Source of the DNA: Phaseolus vulgaris
Taxonomy: Eukaryota; Streptophyta; Magnoliopsida; Fabales; Fabaceae
DNA: 64,000 bases
Assembly (NCBI RefSeq): GCF_000499845.2
Contig: NC_023756.2
Location: 45,396,291-45,460,290 of the forward strand
Reading direction: 5' to 3'
Positions 23,368 to 34,040 of this stretch are shown piece by piece. Both the position numbers and the translations under genes were made by a program. The notes under the pieces are model-generated. The model searched no databases. It was not told the origin of the DNA and saw only the letters and a list, made by a program, of their open reading frames with translations. Position 1 is the first letter of the stretch. Each line of letters opens with the position of its first letter.

Positions 23368-23727
23368 TATTACAAAGTGGACTTTAAGCCTAACTCAACC
23401 TCATAAAACCGACTCATAGGGTTGAGGTTTGCACCCACTTATATACAATGAAAGGCTCTAATCTCTAGTCGATGTGAGATCTCCAACACACCCCTCACGT
23501 CGAGACTGCCAACTCGTGCGTGGGACTATATATTTTGGGTGATCCGATAGTGGGTGACACGATAGGCTCAACACAAACACTCGCTAGGATAGACTTGAAA
23601 TGGCTCTGATACCATATTACGAAGTGGACTTTACGTCTAACTCAATCCCATAAAACCGGCTCATAGGGTTGAGGTTTGCACCCACTTATATACAATGAAA
23701 GGCTCTAATCTCTAGTCGATGTCAACA
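23368..23727 (-). mobile_element. TRIM retrotransposon (360 bp), near complete, 5-bp TSD
   Basis: Read on the minus strand: 5' LTR (23615-23727, with an 8-bp internal deletion), primer-binding site TGGTATCAGAGCCA (plus positions 23601-23614), a short non-coding interior, polypurine tract GTGAGGGGTG, then 3' LTR (23368-23488). The LTR starts TGTTGGAGATCTCACATCG and contains a TATA-like GTATATAAG. The target-site duplication TTATG lies at 23363-23367 and 23728-23732. No coding capacity, as expected for TRIMs. Confidence 0.9.
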
Positions 23728-23732
23728 TTATG

Positions 23733-25640
23733 TATGATATATTTGAAATATTAAAGAGTTGAAAAGATAAAATTTGTATAGTTGAAGTGAAAAGATTTTA
23801 AATGAATTATAATAATGAAAAATTTGAATATTTTAATTGAGTCAAATTTATTCTAAGTTGTTTTATTTGAAAAAAAATATTTCATGCTAAGTATAAGAAA
23901 TAGAAAAAAAAACTTAGCTTGAACTAGTTGGAACTTACAATTTTGGGACTAATGAGTAAACTTATTGAATTAAAAATATTTAGTAAACCTAATTAATAAA
24001 CCAGTCCCTAAATATAAAACGACACAAAGGACTTTAACTAAATCAATTTTATTAAATAAATAGAATTTATATTCTATAAATAAAAATATGTTATTATGGA
24101 GTTACAATTTTAGTTTTTTAAAATAATTATATTTTTAGTGTTTTTTATTTGATTTTAAAAACTGTAAATATTTATTTATTTAGACATATGATTTTATTTA
24201 AATAAATTGATAATTAAATTTAATTATTTTTACTTATTTTATGAAATTTAAATCTTCTGTTTTTGTAAATTGAAAATAAGTACATCAAAGTAACTTATAA
24301 ATTATAAATTATCTCAGCCAATTTCTCAACTGTAACTTGTTTAAAAAATTCATTATTAATTTGATATTTAATAAACTTTCTTATTATCTTATAATTTATT
24401 TACTTATTTTTATCCGTTTTTTGAAAATAAAAAATAAAATAATTTTTTACCGAATACCGAAGCTTTTGGTCCTTCACCATTATTTTTTAAAATAACGAGA
24501 AGTGGGAGACCACAGGAAAAGTCACGGAAAAGTACACAGATAGAGCACGCGCCAATGTTTGAGGGTTATGATATCGTCACCTGTGGTGACGCCAACAACA
24601 TGTGTGGAAAATACAAAATTCCCTCTGCATTTCAAAATTAACTCTCTCCCCGCAAAGTAACTCTATCACTCTCTCCTACTGTTTCAGATCTAGCGTTAGA
24701 TTTTGGGAGACGCTGTTATTGTGACCAGCGAAAAGACGGAGAGCTTGTTTTTTTCAGATTTTTTTTTTTTATATTTTAAAAAGTATTATTTAAAATAAAT
24801 ACGTGAAAGTTTAAGTATAAAGTATAATCAAATTAATTATTTTTTTATGATCTATGGTATTTATTAAAAAGGATTTATATGATACTCTCATAAAAATTAT
24901 AATAAACGTCTATTCTATTTTACGGTAAATTGAGGTTGTTTTGAAGGAAAATAGAAAAAATGAAATTAAAATATAAAAATTGTAAAAAAAATAAATTTTA
25001 ATGGCAAACTTCACTCTTATTTGAAGAGGAAAAAGTTATCTTATAATTAAATGTAATCCACATTTTCTTCAAGATAAAAGTGACACTATTTTTTATAAGC
25101 AACATATATATTAATATAAACAAGTAAAAAAAAAAATATTTATTTTATACAAATCCAATTAATTATAAGAATTACTATAATATAAATTATATATTCAGTT
25201 TGTCTCTTTTAAACATTCAAACTTTTGTTTATATCTATATGGAATTTCAAATTTCAATGCATTATTAACTGTTATTATTAGTTATATTCATACTTTTTCA
25301 TCTAATCATGTATAAAATGTTAAGATAAAAACATTGCATTATTTTTTGTTTATTATAAAAGAACTTAAAAATAAACAAAGAAAGCAAGTCACATCCTCTA
25401 AATGTAACAAATAATTAATTATTTTTTCTGACCTCAGACACAAATAACAAGAATAAATGTCTGCAACAAAGATAAAGAAATGGGAGATAATTTTACAAAA
25501 TTAATAATATATTAATTATTTTCTTGAATTGCTCTTGATCAATACTCTATATTAATAACAAATGAATAATTGATTAAAACACACATTAATAATTAATTAG
25601 AAGATAAATAATACATTGAAATTTGATGAAAGCATGCAAA
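23733..25640. other. AT-rich spacer upstream of MIR159
   Basis: Only a short higher-GC block at about 24460-24760 stands out (AGCACGCGCCAATG, and the dyad GTCACCTGTGGTGAC). No gene was found. It may be a distal regulatory region or a mobile-element remnant. Confidence 0.4.
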
Positions 25641-26063
25641 GACATTAATTATAGATTTGAATAGTTGATGAAAAGATTGAATATATAGATGATGAAAGAA
25701 AGTAGTGTTAGGAAGAATGAATGTGTAGAAAAGGAGAAGTAAATTTGGCAGAAGGGCACGTGATGAGTTTGCAGAGGGAATCTAAGGAAGGTGGTTCCCG
25801 AGACATATGGTGATAAAGCATCCAACAAAAGCAAAACAAAGAAAACAGCTAGCACTCTGCTCCTGGTCCACCACCACCACGTTACCATCATATCTTCATT
25901 TTTTTTATTATTCTTTTTTCTGCAGCTGGAAGAGATAAAAAAGCTGTGGTGTGGTCAATGGACCCTTTACCCTTAACCTTTTCAATAGCGTTGGGGTTGT
26001 TGAGCCTACATTTATCACTGCTTTTTCCATTTCGAGCACCTCTCTCAAACCCTCTCACCTCAT

Positions 26064-26072
26064 GTATATATA
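26064..26072 (+). promoter_or_regulatory. Probable TATA box of MIR159
   Basis: TATATATAC in a pyrimidine-rich context about 220 bp upstream of the foldback. A start near 26095 is expected from usual spacing. A G-box (CACGTG) lies further up at 25757-25762. Confidence 0.6.
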
Positions 26073-26283
26073 CACCCTTGTGTCACCAATCTTGTGGAAC
26101 TTCCTAGATCTGAGATCTAGGGTTTTTTGTTTTGCTGTTCCTTCTCAGAAAACTCATAAAAGGGTTGCCTTCTATCATCTTTCTGCATGTTCTTGAGTTT
26201 TGGTGGCTTTGTGTGTGCTAACGGTTTTGGTTTTTGGAAGTTGATAAGTGTTTTTTGGCTAGGGTTTGACCTTGTAGGGGTTA

Positions 26284-26466
26284 TGGAGTGGAGCTCCTTG
26301 AAGTCCAATTGAGGATCTTACTGGGTGGATTGAGCTGCTTAGCTATGGATCCCACAGTTCTACCCATCAGCATGTTTTGTGGTAGTCTTGTGGCTTCCAT
26401 ATCTGGGGAGCTTCATCTGCCTCTATAGTATCATCCTTCTTTGGATTGAAGGGAGCTCTACACCCT
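26284..26466 (+). ncRNA. MIR159: MIR159 precursor hairpin
   Basis: The mature 21-mer at 26440-26460 (TTTGGATTGAAGGG-AGCTCTA) is the canonical miR159 sequence. The opposite arm at 26291-26311 (GAGCTCCTTGAAG-TCCAATTG) is the matching miR159* strand. The ~180-nt foldback also keeps the long upper stem typical of the family (GCTTAGCTATGGATCCCA, pairing with GTGGCTTCCATATCTGGGG). Family knowledge: miR159 directs cleavage of GAMYB-type MYB mRNAs, affecting anther, seed and vegetative growth, and its long precursor is processed from loop to base. The transcript probably spans about 26095 to about 27050. Confidence 0.98.
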
Positions 26467-27060
26467 CTTCTCCTTTTTTTCTTAAAATCTAGAAAGTTTA
26501 ATCTTGAAGCAAATCACTTCATTCTTGTGAAAGGGTGTTGTCCCTTTTCTATCTTCTTCCATGCTGTGTTCTTGCCCTGTATGAACCTTGCTGAAGGTAT
26601 GTGAATGTTTAGATCCATGCTGAGTAATCTTGTCCAAGGTATGTGGAATATTCATGTTTCTCATAATGGTGTTTTGGATCTGGATTTGTGTGAGTTTTAT
26701 TGTTGGACTGAGTTTTCAAGTCCTTGTATATTTTCTTGCTAACTCTTTCTGCAGATCCTTGTTCTTGACCTTTGTTTAATGGCGATGAGTTGATGATTTG
26801 TCTGCATCATCTTTCTTGACTGAAGGATCTTACATTTCATAGCTTGGAACCCTAGAAAAGTGAAGGTGGAAAATTAGAGATCTATGTTTGTGTTGAAGAC
26901 AATGGAAGACAGAGATGACATAATATCCAGCTTCAAACTCTTTCTGTTGTGTTTGAAAAAAAATGTTGTAATGCATTACTTTTCATTATGTGTAATAGAG
27001 TTTTGTAATGGTGGTTCTTCTTGAATGAATCTTCATTTTCTGTTGGTTACCTCGAACAAT
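26467..27060 (+). ncRNA. Probable 3' part of the MIR159 primary transcript
   Basis: Base composition stays like a transcribed leader/tail (fewer long AT runs) up to about 27050, and no protein is encoded. The extent is inferred; no definite poly(A) signal was fixed. Confidence 0.4.
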
Positions 27061-27439
27061 TGCATGGTAGGAAGATGATGTTTTGGATTTGAGTTCTCAA
27101 TCTAGTTAATTCTTTTAGTAAATGAAATTTTTTGCCAACCTTGTTCGGTTTTCAAATGTTTAATATTTGTTTTTTTACAAAGATAATGTTTAAGGTACAA
27201 GACTTGTAATGAAAGATTGTGATAAATTTGTTAAAGATTCTTTTAATTTTTAGTTCCTTGTCTAAAAGATATGAAGTTATATGGTATTAATAAGAAGTTT
27301 CATTTTTTTAATTATGTTCATTTTGAATAACTTCTGAAATTTCTCTAACATTATACGTTCAATTTTTATGGGAGACATTGTAGATTTTGAACTTTAGGAT
27401 CAAAATGAATCTAAGTCATTTCTTGGCTACAATTTTGTA

Positions 27440-27610
27440 GTTTTTACAGCAAAATGTAATGAATTTAAAGGTGAATTTAGTTGGTATATGATGATAGTAT
27501 TTGTAAAAGAAAAAAAAGGAAAATTTAGTTTTAGTAGTTTTTACTTCCATTTCATTTGCCATGTATCCAACTAACTTCATTTATCATTTATCCAACTCTA
27601 TACTTTTTGT
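27440..27610. repeat. Dispersed repeat, inverted partner of 18318-18455
   Basis: Contains the reverse complements of the blocks described at 18318-18455, with scattered substitutions. Confidence 0.75.
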
Positions 27611-27944
27611 CCTTTTTTCTTCATAACTATCAATGCAAAATTATACCAATTTGGATCAAAATCTGTCCATTTATAACTTATACATCATGAAATAACTAAA
27701 CCTATATGCAAAAATTGTTAATTTAGAAATGTAGTTTTTGTTATATGCCAAGAAAAGTTCTATTCAGTTAAAGGTGTAGTTAAAGTTTTAAGGCGTGTTT
27801 GGTTGCGTTTCAACTTTTCAAAAGTATGTTAAGTTATGATTTTTTAGTAGGTTAAGTTGAATTATGAACGAGTAATAATCAAATACACATTTTGCTATAA
27901 TGTAGTAATATTGTATTAAATATCAACATAAATTACAATAATTA

Positions 27945-28400
27945 GGTAATTATATAAATTAATGTTAAGTATATTGTTATATAATTAAAAATAATGAAAA
28001 AAATAGCCTTAGTAAAGTATTTATCCAACGACTCGAGGTCGGAACAATGGCACCCACGGTGGGAACGAAGAGGCTCCTTCGTCCCTCAACTAGGGGGATC
28101 CAGTCCTCTTAGACTTCGACTGGGGGGCTTGTTCCCGTATGTTAATATAGTCCCACATCACTCAGGAATCGAGGCCAGGGGCAATTTATATACTCCTTTC
28201 ACCCTTCGAGACGTCTTTTAAGGACAAAACTGTGACGGAGCACTGATCTTCAAAACGGACAATACCTCGGATGCGGTGATTGACCATAGCGATGCTGTCC
28301 AACTACCTGAAGTTGAAACAGGTAATTATATAAATTAATAAATTAATGTTAAGTATATTGTTATATAATTAAAAATAATGAAAAAAATAGCCTTAGTAAA
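27945..28400. repeat. 72-80 bp direct repeats flanking a GC-richer 304-bp block
   Basis: 27945-28016 and 28321-28400 share GGTAATTATATAAATTAA, TGTTAAGTATATTG and AATAGCCTTAGTAAA almost exactly. The right copy has an extra 8 bp. The block between (28017-28320) contains TGGCACCCACGGTGGG (resembling the region just after the LTR in Tat/Ogre-type gypsy elements), a polypurine run GACTGGGGGGCT, then TGTTCCCGTATG ... GTTGAAACA, which looks like a short LTR (TG...CA). Interpretation as a miniature or solo LTR relic is inference. Confidence 0.65.
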
Positions 28401-29100
28401 ACCTCTTTTGCTCTCATTCATTGTTATGCATATAATACTTTATTTTTCTTTTCACTTTCTAAATACTCTTGTCTCTTGTTTAAATAAAGTTATCACATAG
28501 TTTCTTATCTTCTAAGAGTCACTCTTATCTTATCATATTTTATTTCATAGTAAATATCTTGTTTTCAAAAGGCGTAAGAGTCATTCTTATCTTATTATAT
28601 TTTATTTCAGGAGTAAATGTCTTGTTGTTTTGAAAGTGTTTTAATTTTCTTTTTCCGCTAATATTTAAACTTAATCTTGATTTTGATTGTTGATTTTTTT
28701 CTCTCTCTCAACTACTAGTGCATTTATATAAATTCTCGTTGTTTTTAGTTATATTGTTTTAGATTTTAACCTGAACAAAATATTCAAATTAGTTTCAACA
28801 AGAGATTATTTTTATGTTGTTTAGAATGAGAGAATGCTATATGCTGTTTAGAATGTTGATTGAGTTAAAAGAATTGGATTATGAAATGTTAATTATAGAT
28901 TGTGAAATTTGAGTATCTTGAACATTAATGATATTGAAAGCATGATCATAAATATTGGTAATTTTGATAACTATACTTATCCATAAATAATTCTAAGAAC
29001 AAACTAGATGGAAGCCTATTATATCAATGAAATAATTTTTTATGAATAAATCATAAATTAGCTAACTTATCAACGCACGCATAGTATGTATAACTATTAA
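28401..29100. other. AT-rich spacer, no gene seen
   Basis: The short repeat AAGAGTCA(C/T)TCTTATCTTAT occurs twice at about 28515 and 28576. Nothing else recognisable. Confidence 0.4.
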
Positions 29101-29103
29101 GAA

Positions 29104-29300
29104 AATGGACTTTAAGCCTAACCCAACCTCATAAAACTGACTCATAAGGTTGAGGTTTGCACCCACTTATACAATGAAAGAATCTAATCTCTAGTCGATG
29201 TGAGATCTCCAACACTCTCCACCTCGCACCGAAATTGACAACTCGTGCGTGAGACAATATATTATGCGTGGTCCGAGCAGCCCGATGACTGTAAATATTT
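29104..29300 (-). mobile_element. TRIM fragment (LTR plus part of the interior)
   Basis: Closely resembles the 3' LTR and adjoining interior of the TRIM at 23368-23727 (GGACTTTAAGCCTAACCCAA, GATGTGAGATCTCCAACA, ACTCGTGCGTG). It breaks off near 29290 without a primer-binding site or second LTR. Confidence 0.85.
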
Positions 29301-30107
29301 TGTTTATTTTAAAAATAACATGTAATAATCTTTATTGGAATTTTTTGTTACTTTGTAACACAGTGAGTTGTATTAAATATTTTGAAAATTGAAATTTTTT
29401 GAAAATATTAAAAATTAAAATTTTTTGAAAATTTAAAATTTTTCTAAATTTGAAGTTTTAGGATTTAAAAATGTAAGAAATTTAAAATTATTTTTTTTTG
29501 AGAAAAATAGAAAATAACGTCATGTATGAAACAAAACACATTTATCATATAAGAATAAAATATAAAAATAATTAAAAATAAATCTCTTTATATATAGAAG
29601 ATAGAAATAAATTTATAATTATTTTAATAAATAGGAATACGCATAACTTTTAATTTTCTAGTATAATTTTTAGCTTATTATCAATATTGAATAACAGCGT
29701 TATCTTAATCTTGTTAGAGATCAGATTTACACAAGGAAATTTCCAAAAAGAATGAGACAATTTTGAAGAAAATAGAAAAATATTAGGTGTTATTAAAAAA
29801 TATTGAAAACCCATCGTGTAAAACGCTTCAAAATACAATAAACCATGAAAATGTAACTAAAGATCTTATTTCAGAATGATTTAGCAGACAAATTTTGTTA
29901 AAGAAGCATAATCTTTACGTACATCAATTTCAACATATCAAACTTACATCATTGTATTCATATTTATTAAAAAAAAAATAAAAAAATCTAAAACCTTTTT
30001 CTGTTACACCAATCTACCATACAGAATTAATGAAATTGAAAAATGAAATTAAAAAAATAAGACCAGAAATATAAAAAACTTTGAAAAAAAATACACATGG
30101 ATGCATT
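29301..30107. other. AT-rich spacer with TTTTGAAAATT low-complexity block
   Basis: 29375-29480 is built of short variations on AAATTTTTTGAAAATTT. The same motif recurs within and after the RACK1-like array (30725-30800, 33130-33250, 34180-34440). Confidence 0.5.
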
Positions 30108-30400
30108 CTCTTCAGACCGAGATATTTTAAAAACGATAGAGGTAACTCATACCTTGTATATAAAATTTAGATTCAATTTAAAACCATCAATATCTTGAAA
30201 AGGGAAAAAGATTAGAGTGTATTGTAAAATATAAAGTCAAAATCATGCATAGTTATTCAAATGATGATAATTAATGGCCGAAAACATAAGAATATACATT
30301 CAAGAAAATTAATTACGTTTCTTACCAGCTCTTCAAGAATTTTGTCATCTCCGTCAAGCTCTTCAAGAACTTTGTCATCTTCAAGGCTAGCAAGAGCGAC

Positions 30401-30580
30401 GCGTTGGTGAAACTTTTTACAATCTCCGGCCACGTGATCACGTGATACGGGAGCACTTCCTCAGGACGGGTCCGTCATCATTCGTTTCGCCACTCACAAT
30501 GACGGACCCGTCCTGAGAAAGGACCCACCGTGTTCCCCATAACCAACGTGGCGGGAGGTTGCAAAACGCTTCACCAACGC
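30401..30580. repeat. RACK1-derived inverted repeat, unit 1 (hairpin)
   Basis: Left arm 30401-30477, right arm 30500-30580, loop 30478-30499. The inner 18 bp (CTCAGGACGGGTCCGTCA) pair perfectly (30460-30477 with 30500-30517). The outer ends GCGTTGGTGA / TCACCAACGC pair too, with mismatches and a small indel between. Both arms derive from the same WD40 blade in opposite orientation. Confidence 0.9.
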
Positions 30581-30724
30581 GCCTCCATTATTCATGTCCA
30601 AGTCCCAAACCTTGATGTTATCGTCCCACGCCGCCCTCACCAGCCTTGGAGACGCTGTCGCCGGGATAAAGCGCACGCACGAAACCCAAATTCTAAAGCC
30701 TTTTTGAAACACTACAAATCTCAT
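30494..30724 (-). pseudogene. RACK1-like WD40 fragment, unit 1, minus strand
   Basis: About 60 residues of one RACK1-type blade (WVSCVRFIPATASPRLVRA, NIKVWDLDMNNGGALVKRF). It has lost the GH-x-NTVA part to a frameshift (GYGEHGGSF). Units 2-4 repeat the same fragment at 31202-31432, 31911-32141 and 32619-32801; unit 5 has a diverged version at 33723-33905. Confidence 0.8.
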
Positions 30725-31107
30725 AAAATTTTAAATTTTCAAATTTTTAAAAAATTTAAATTTTCAAATTTTGTAAGTTTTTGAAATTTTTAAATTTTCA
30801 AACTCTTCAGACACAAGATCCTGATATTTTAAAAACCATGGAGTACCTTGTGCATAAAATTTAGATTCAATTTAAAACCACCATTAAAAAAGTATCAATA
30901 TCTTGAAAAGAGAAAAAGATTAGAGTGTATTGTAAAATATAAAGTCAAAATCATGCATAGTTATTCAAATGATGATAATTAATGGCCGAAAACATAAGAA
31001 TATACATTCAAGAAAATTAATTACGTTTCTTACCAGCTCTTCAAGAATTTTGTCATCTCCGTCAAGCTCTTCAAGAACTTTGTCATCTTCAAGCTAGCAA
31101 CAGCGAC

Positions 31108-31288
31108 GCGTTGGTGAAACTTTTTACAATCTCCGGCCACGTGATCACGTGAACACGGGAGCACTTCCTCAGGACGGGTCCGTCATCATTCGTTTCGCCA
31201 CTCACAATGACGGACCCGTCCTGAGAAAGGACCCACCGTGTTCCCCATAACCAACGTGGCGAGAGGTTGCAAAACGCTTCACCAACGC
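31108..31288. repeat. RACK1-derived inverted repeat, unit 2 (hairpin)
   Basis: Same arms and loop as unit 1. Outer pair GCGTTGGTGA (31108-31117) with TCACCAACGC (31279-31288). Confidence 0.9.
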
Positions 31289-31816
31289 GCCTTCATTATT
31301 CATGTCCAAGTCCCAAACCTTGATGTTATCGTCCCACGCCGCCCTCACCAGCCTTGGAGACGCTGTCGCCGGGATAAAGCGCACGCACGAAACCCAAATT
31401 CTAAAGCCTTTTTGAAACACTACAAATCTCATAAAATTTTAAATTTTCAAATTTTTAAAAAATTTAAATTTTCAAATTTTGTAAGTTTTTGAAATTTTTA
31501 AATTTTCAAACTCTTCAGACACAAGATCCTGATATTTTAAAAACCATGGAGTACCTTGTGCATAAAATTTAGATTCAATTTAAAACCACCAATAAAAAAG
31601 TATCAATATCTTGAAAAGAGAAAAAGATTAGAGTGTATTATAAAATATAAAGTCAAAATCATGCATAGTTATTCAAATGATGATAATTAATGGCCGAAAA
31701 CATAAGAATATACATTCAAGAAAATTAATTACGTTTCTTACCAGCTCTTCAAGAATTTTGTCATCTCCGTCAAGCTCTTCAAGATCTTTGTCATCTTCAA
31801 GGCTAGCAACAGCGAC

Positions 31817-31997
31817 GCGTTGGTGAAACTTTTTACAATCTCCGGCCACGTGATCACGTGAACACGGGAGCACTTCCTCAGGACGGGTCCGTCATCATTC
31901 GTTTCGCCACTCACAATGACGGACCCGTCCTGAGAAAGGACCCACCGTGTTCCCCATAACCAACGTGGCGGGAGGTTGCAAAACGCTTCGCCAACGC
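31817..31997. repeat. RACK1-derived inverted repeat, unit 3 (hairpin)
   Basis: Same organisation. The right arm has TCGCCAACGC at 31988-31997 (one substitution against units 1 and 2). Confidence 0.9.
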
Positions 31998-32524
31998 GCC
32001 TTCATTATTCATGTCCAAGTCCCAAACCTTGATGTTATCGTCCCACGCCGCCCTTACCAGCCTTGGAGACGCTGTCGCCGGGATAAAGCGCACGCACGAA
32101 ACCCAAATTCTAAAGCCTTTTTGAAACACTACAAATCTCATAAAATTTTAAATTTTCCAATTTTTAAAAAATTTAAATTTTCAAATTTTGTATGTTTTTG
32201 AAATTTTTAAATTTTCAAACTCTTCAGACACAAGATCCTGATATTTTAAAAACCATGGAGTACCTTGTGCATAAAATTTAGATTCAATTTAAAACCACCA
32301 ATAAAAAAGTATCAATATCTTGAAAAGAGAAAAAGATTAGAGTGTATTGTAAAATATAAAGTCAAAATCATGCATAGTTATTCAAATGATGATAATTAAT
32401 GGCCGAAAACATAAGAATATACATTCAAGAAAATTAATTACGTTCTTACCAGCTCTTCAAGAATTTTGTCATCTCCGTCAAGCTCTTCAAGAACTTTATC
32501 ATCTTCAAGGCTAGCAACAGCGAC

Positions 32525-32705
32525 GCGTTGGTGAAACTTTTTACAATCTCCGGCCACGTGATCACGTGAACACGGGAGCACTTCCTCAGGACGGGTCCGT
32601 CATCATTCGTTTCGCCACTCACAATGACGGACCCGTCCTGAGAAAGGACCCACCGTGTTCCCCATAACCAACGTGGCGGGAGGTTGCAAAACGCTTCAAC
32701 AACGC
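32525..32705. repeat. RACK1-derived inverted repeat, unit 4 (hairpin)
   Basis: Same organisation, right-arm end TCAACAACGC (32696-32705). Confidence 0.9.
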
Positions 32706-32818
32706 GCCTCCATTATTCATGTCCAAGTCCCAAACCTTGATGTTATCGTCCCACGCCGCCCTCACCAGCCTTGGAGACGCTGTCGCCGGGATAAAGCGCA
32801 CGCACGAAACCCAAATGG

Positions 32819-32985
32819 AGTAAACGTCCTCGAGTTTTCAAGTTATTGTCACGGGTGTCAGAGGCAATAACAGAATCATAGGAGAGCGTGATAGAGAGGA
32901 CGTGATTGGTGTGGCCGACGAAATGGTGCGTGTTGAAGTCGCTGGTGAGGTTCCAGAGACGGTTGTCGCCATCCCATGAGGTGTT
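32819..32985 (-). pseudogene. RACK1-like upstream blade adjoining unit 4
   Basis: Minus-strand translation SWDGDNRLWNLTSDFNTHHF, then [20 protein letters not shown], is the blade that precedes the array fragment in RACK1. It adjoins unit 4 in natural order, whereas units 1-3 lack it. This suggests that the 5' end of one RACK1-like gene lay here before the fragment was amplified toward lower coordinates. Confidence 0.75.
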
Positions 32986-33638
32986 TTCTTATCTATACCT
33001 CCTATATATAAATGTTATAAAGGTGATTCCCTCTTTAACTTCCATCAATTTTTTTTCTATTTTATTCTTATATAAATATTTGATTTTATTTCATTATTAT
33101 GGACATTGCATTCATTTCCTATTTTTTGAAATTTTCAAAAATTTTAAATTTTTCAAAATTTCAAATTCTAAAGCCTTTTTGAAATACTTCAAATCTAATA
33201 AAATTTTAAATTTTCAAAATTTTTAAGTTTTTGAAATTTTTAAATTTTCAAACTCTTCGGACACAATATCCTGATATTTTAAAACTCATAGAGGTAACTC
33301 TCCCCTTACCTTGTGTAATTTTTAAAGTTTCAAACTCTTCAGACACAATATCCTGATATTTTAAAAATCATAGAGGTAACTCTCATACCTTGTGTATAAA
33401 ATTTAGATTCAATTTAAAATTATCAATAAAAAAGTATCAATATCTTGAAAAGAGAAAAATATTAGACTATATCGTAGAATATAAAAGTCAAAATCATGCA
33501 TAGTTATTCAAATGATGATAATTAATGACTATATATATATTCAAGAAAATTAAATACGTTTCTTACAAACTCTTCAAGAACTCCATTTCTGTCAAGCTCT
33601 TCAAAAACTCTGTCATCTTCGAGGATACTGACAATGAC

Positions 33639-33809
33639 ACGTTGGTGAAACTTTTTGTAATCTCCGGCCACGTGAACACGGGAGCACTTCCTAAGGACGT
33701 GTCCATCATCATCCGTTGTCACTCACAATGGTGAACCCGTCCTGAGAAAGTACCCACCGTATTCCCCATAACCAACGTGGCGGGAGGTTGCAAAACGCTT
33801 CACCAACGC
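33639..33809. repeat. RACK1-derived inverted repeat, unit 5 (diverged hairpin)
   Basis: Outer arms ACGTTGGTGA (33639-33648) and TCACCAACGC (33800-33809) still pair. The inner arms are degraded (AAGGACGTGTCCATCATC against GACGGGTTCACC-type sequence). It lacks the CACGTGATCACGTG palindrome of units 1-4, having a single CACGTG. Confidence 0.75.
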
Positions 33810-33905
33810 ATCTCCATTATTCATGTCCAAGTCCCAAACCATGATGCTACCATCCCACGCCGCCCTCACCAGCCTCGGAGACGCCGTCGTCGGGACAAAG
33901 CGCAT

Positions 33906-34040
33906 GCATGAAACTCAAACGGAGTAGACATCCTCGGCATCGTTCCATAGGATTGGTGTGGCTGACAAAACTGTGTGTGTTGAGGCCGTTGGTGAGGTTC
34001 CAAAGCGAGGTTCCAAAGCCGGATGTCGTCGTCCCATGAG
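33906..34040 (-). pseudogene. RACK1-like upstream blade adjoining unit 5
   Basis: Minus-strand SWDDDIRLWNL followed by a small internal duplication (GAGGTTCCAAAG twice) and frameshifted remnants of the T-x-FVGHTN region. Same relation to unit 5 as 32819-32985 has to unit 4. Confidence 0.65.

Larger units (their letters stand above)
30108..33950. repeat. Tandem array of RACK1-derived units (four at ~700 bp plus one divergent)
   Basis: The marker string CTCTTCAGAC occurs at 30108, 30803, 31511 and 32220 (spacing 695, 708 and 709) and again near 33335. The first four units are nearly identical and the fifth is clearly diverged. Each unit has: an AT-rich leader (ATTTAGATTCAATTTAAAA); a plus-strand RACK1-like fragment (LFKNFVI repeated, then DALVKLFTISGHV); a ~22-nt loop; a minus-strand RACK1-like fragment (VSCVRFIPATASPRLVRAAW, DNIKVWDLDMNN, LVKRFATSRHV); and a TTTTGAAAATTT tail. 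No intact protein can be made. Confidence 0.9.

Noticed and set aside
25951..26196. 81-codon frame upstream of MIR159 considered as a possible miRNA-encoded peptide
   Set aside because: It begins upstream of the probable TATA box (26064-26072), so it would not be contained in the primary transcript.
27994..28221. 75-codon open frame in the GC-richer block
   Set aside because: It starts in the AT-rich direct repeat and runs into the LTR-like sequence; no domain. An open frame by GC composition only.
30108..33950. Array first considered as a tandem cluster of functional RACK1 genes or as a CRISPR-like or satellite repeat
   Set aside because: Each unit has only one or two truncated blades in opposite orientations with frameshifts. 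Spacing of ~708 bp and gene-derived sequence exclude CRISPR and ordinary satellite.
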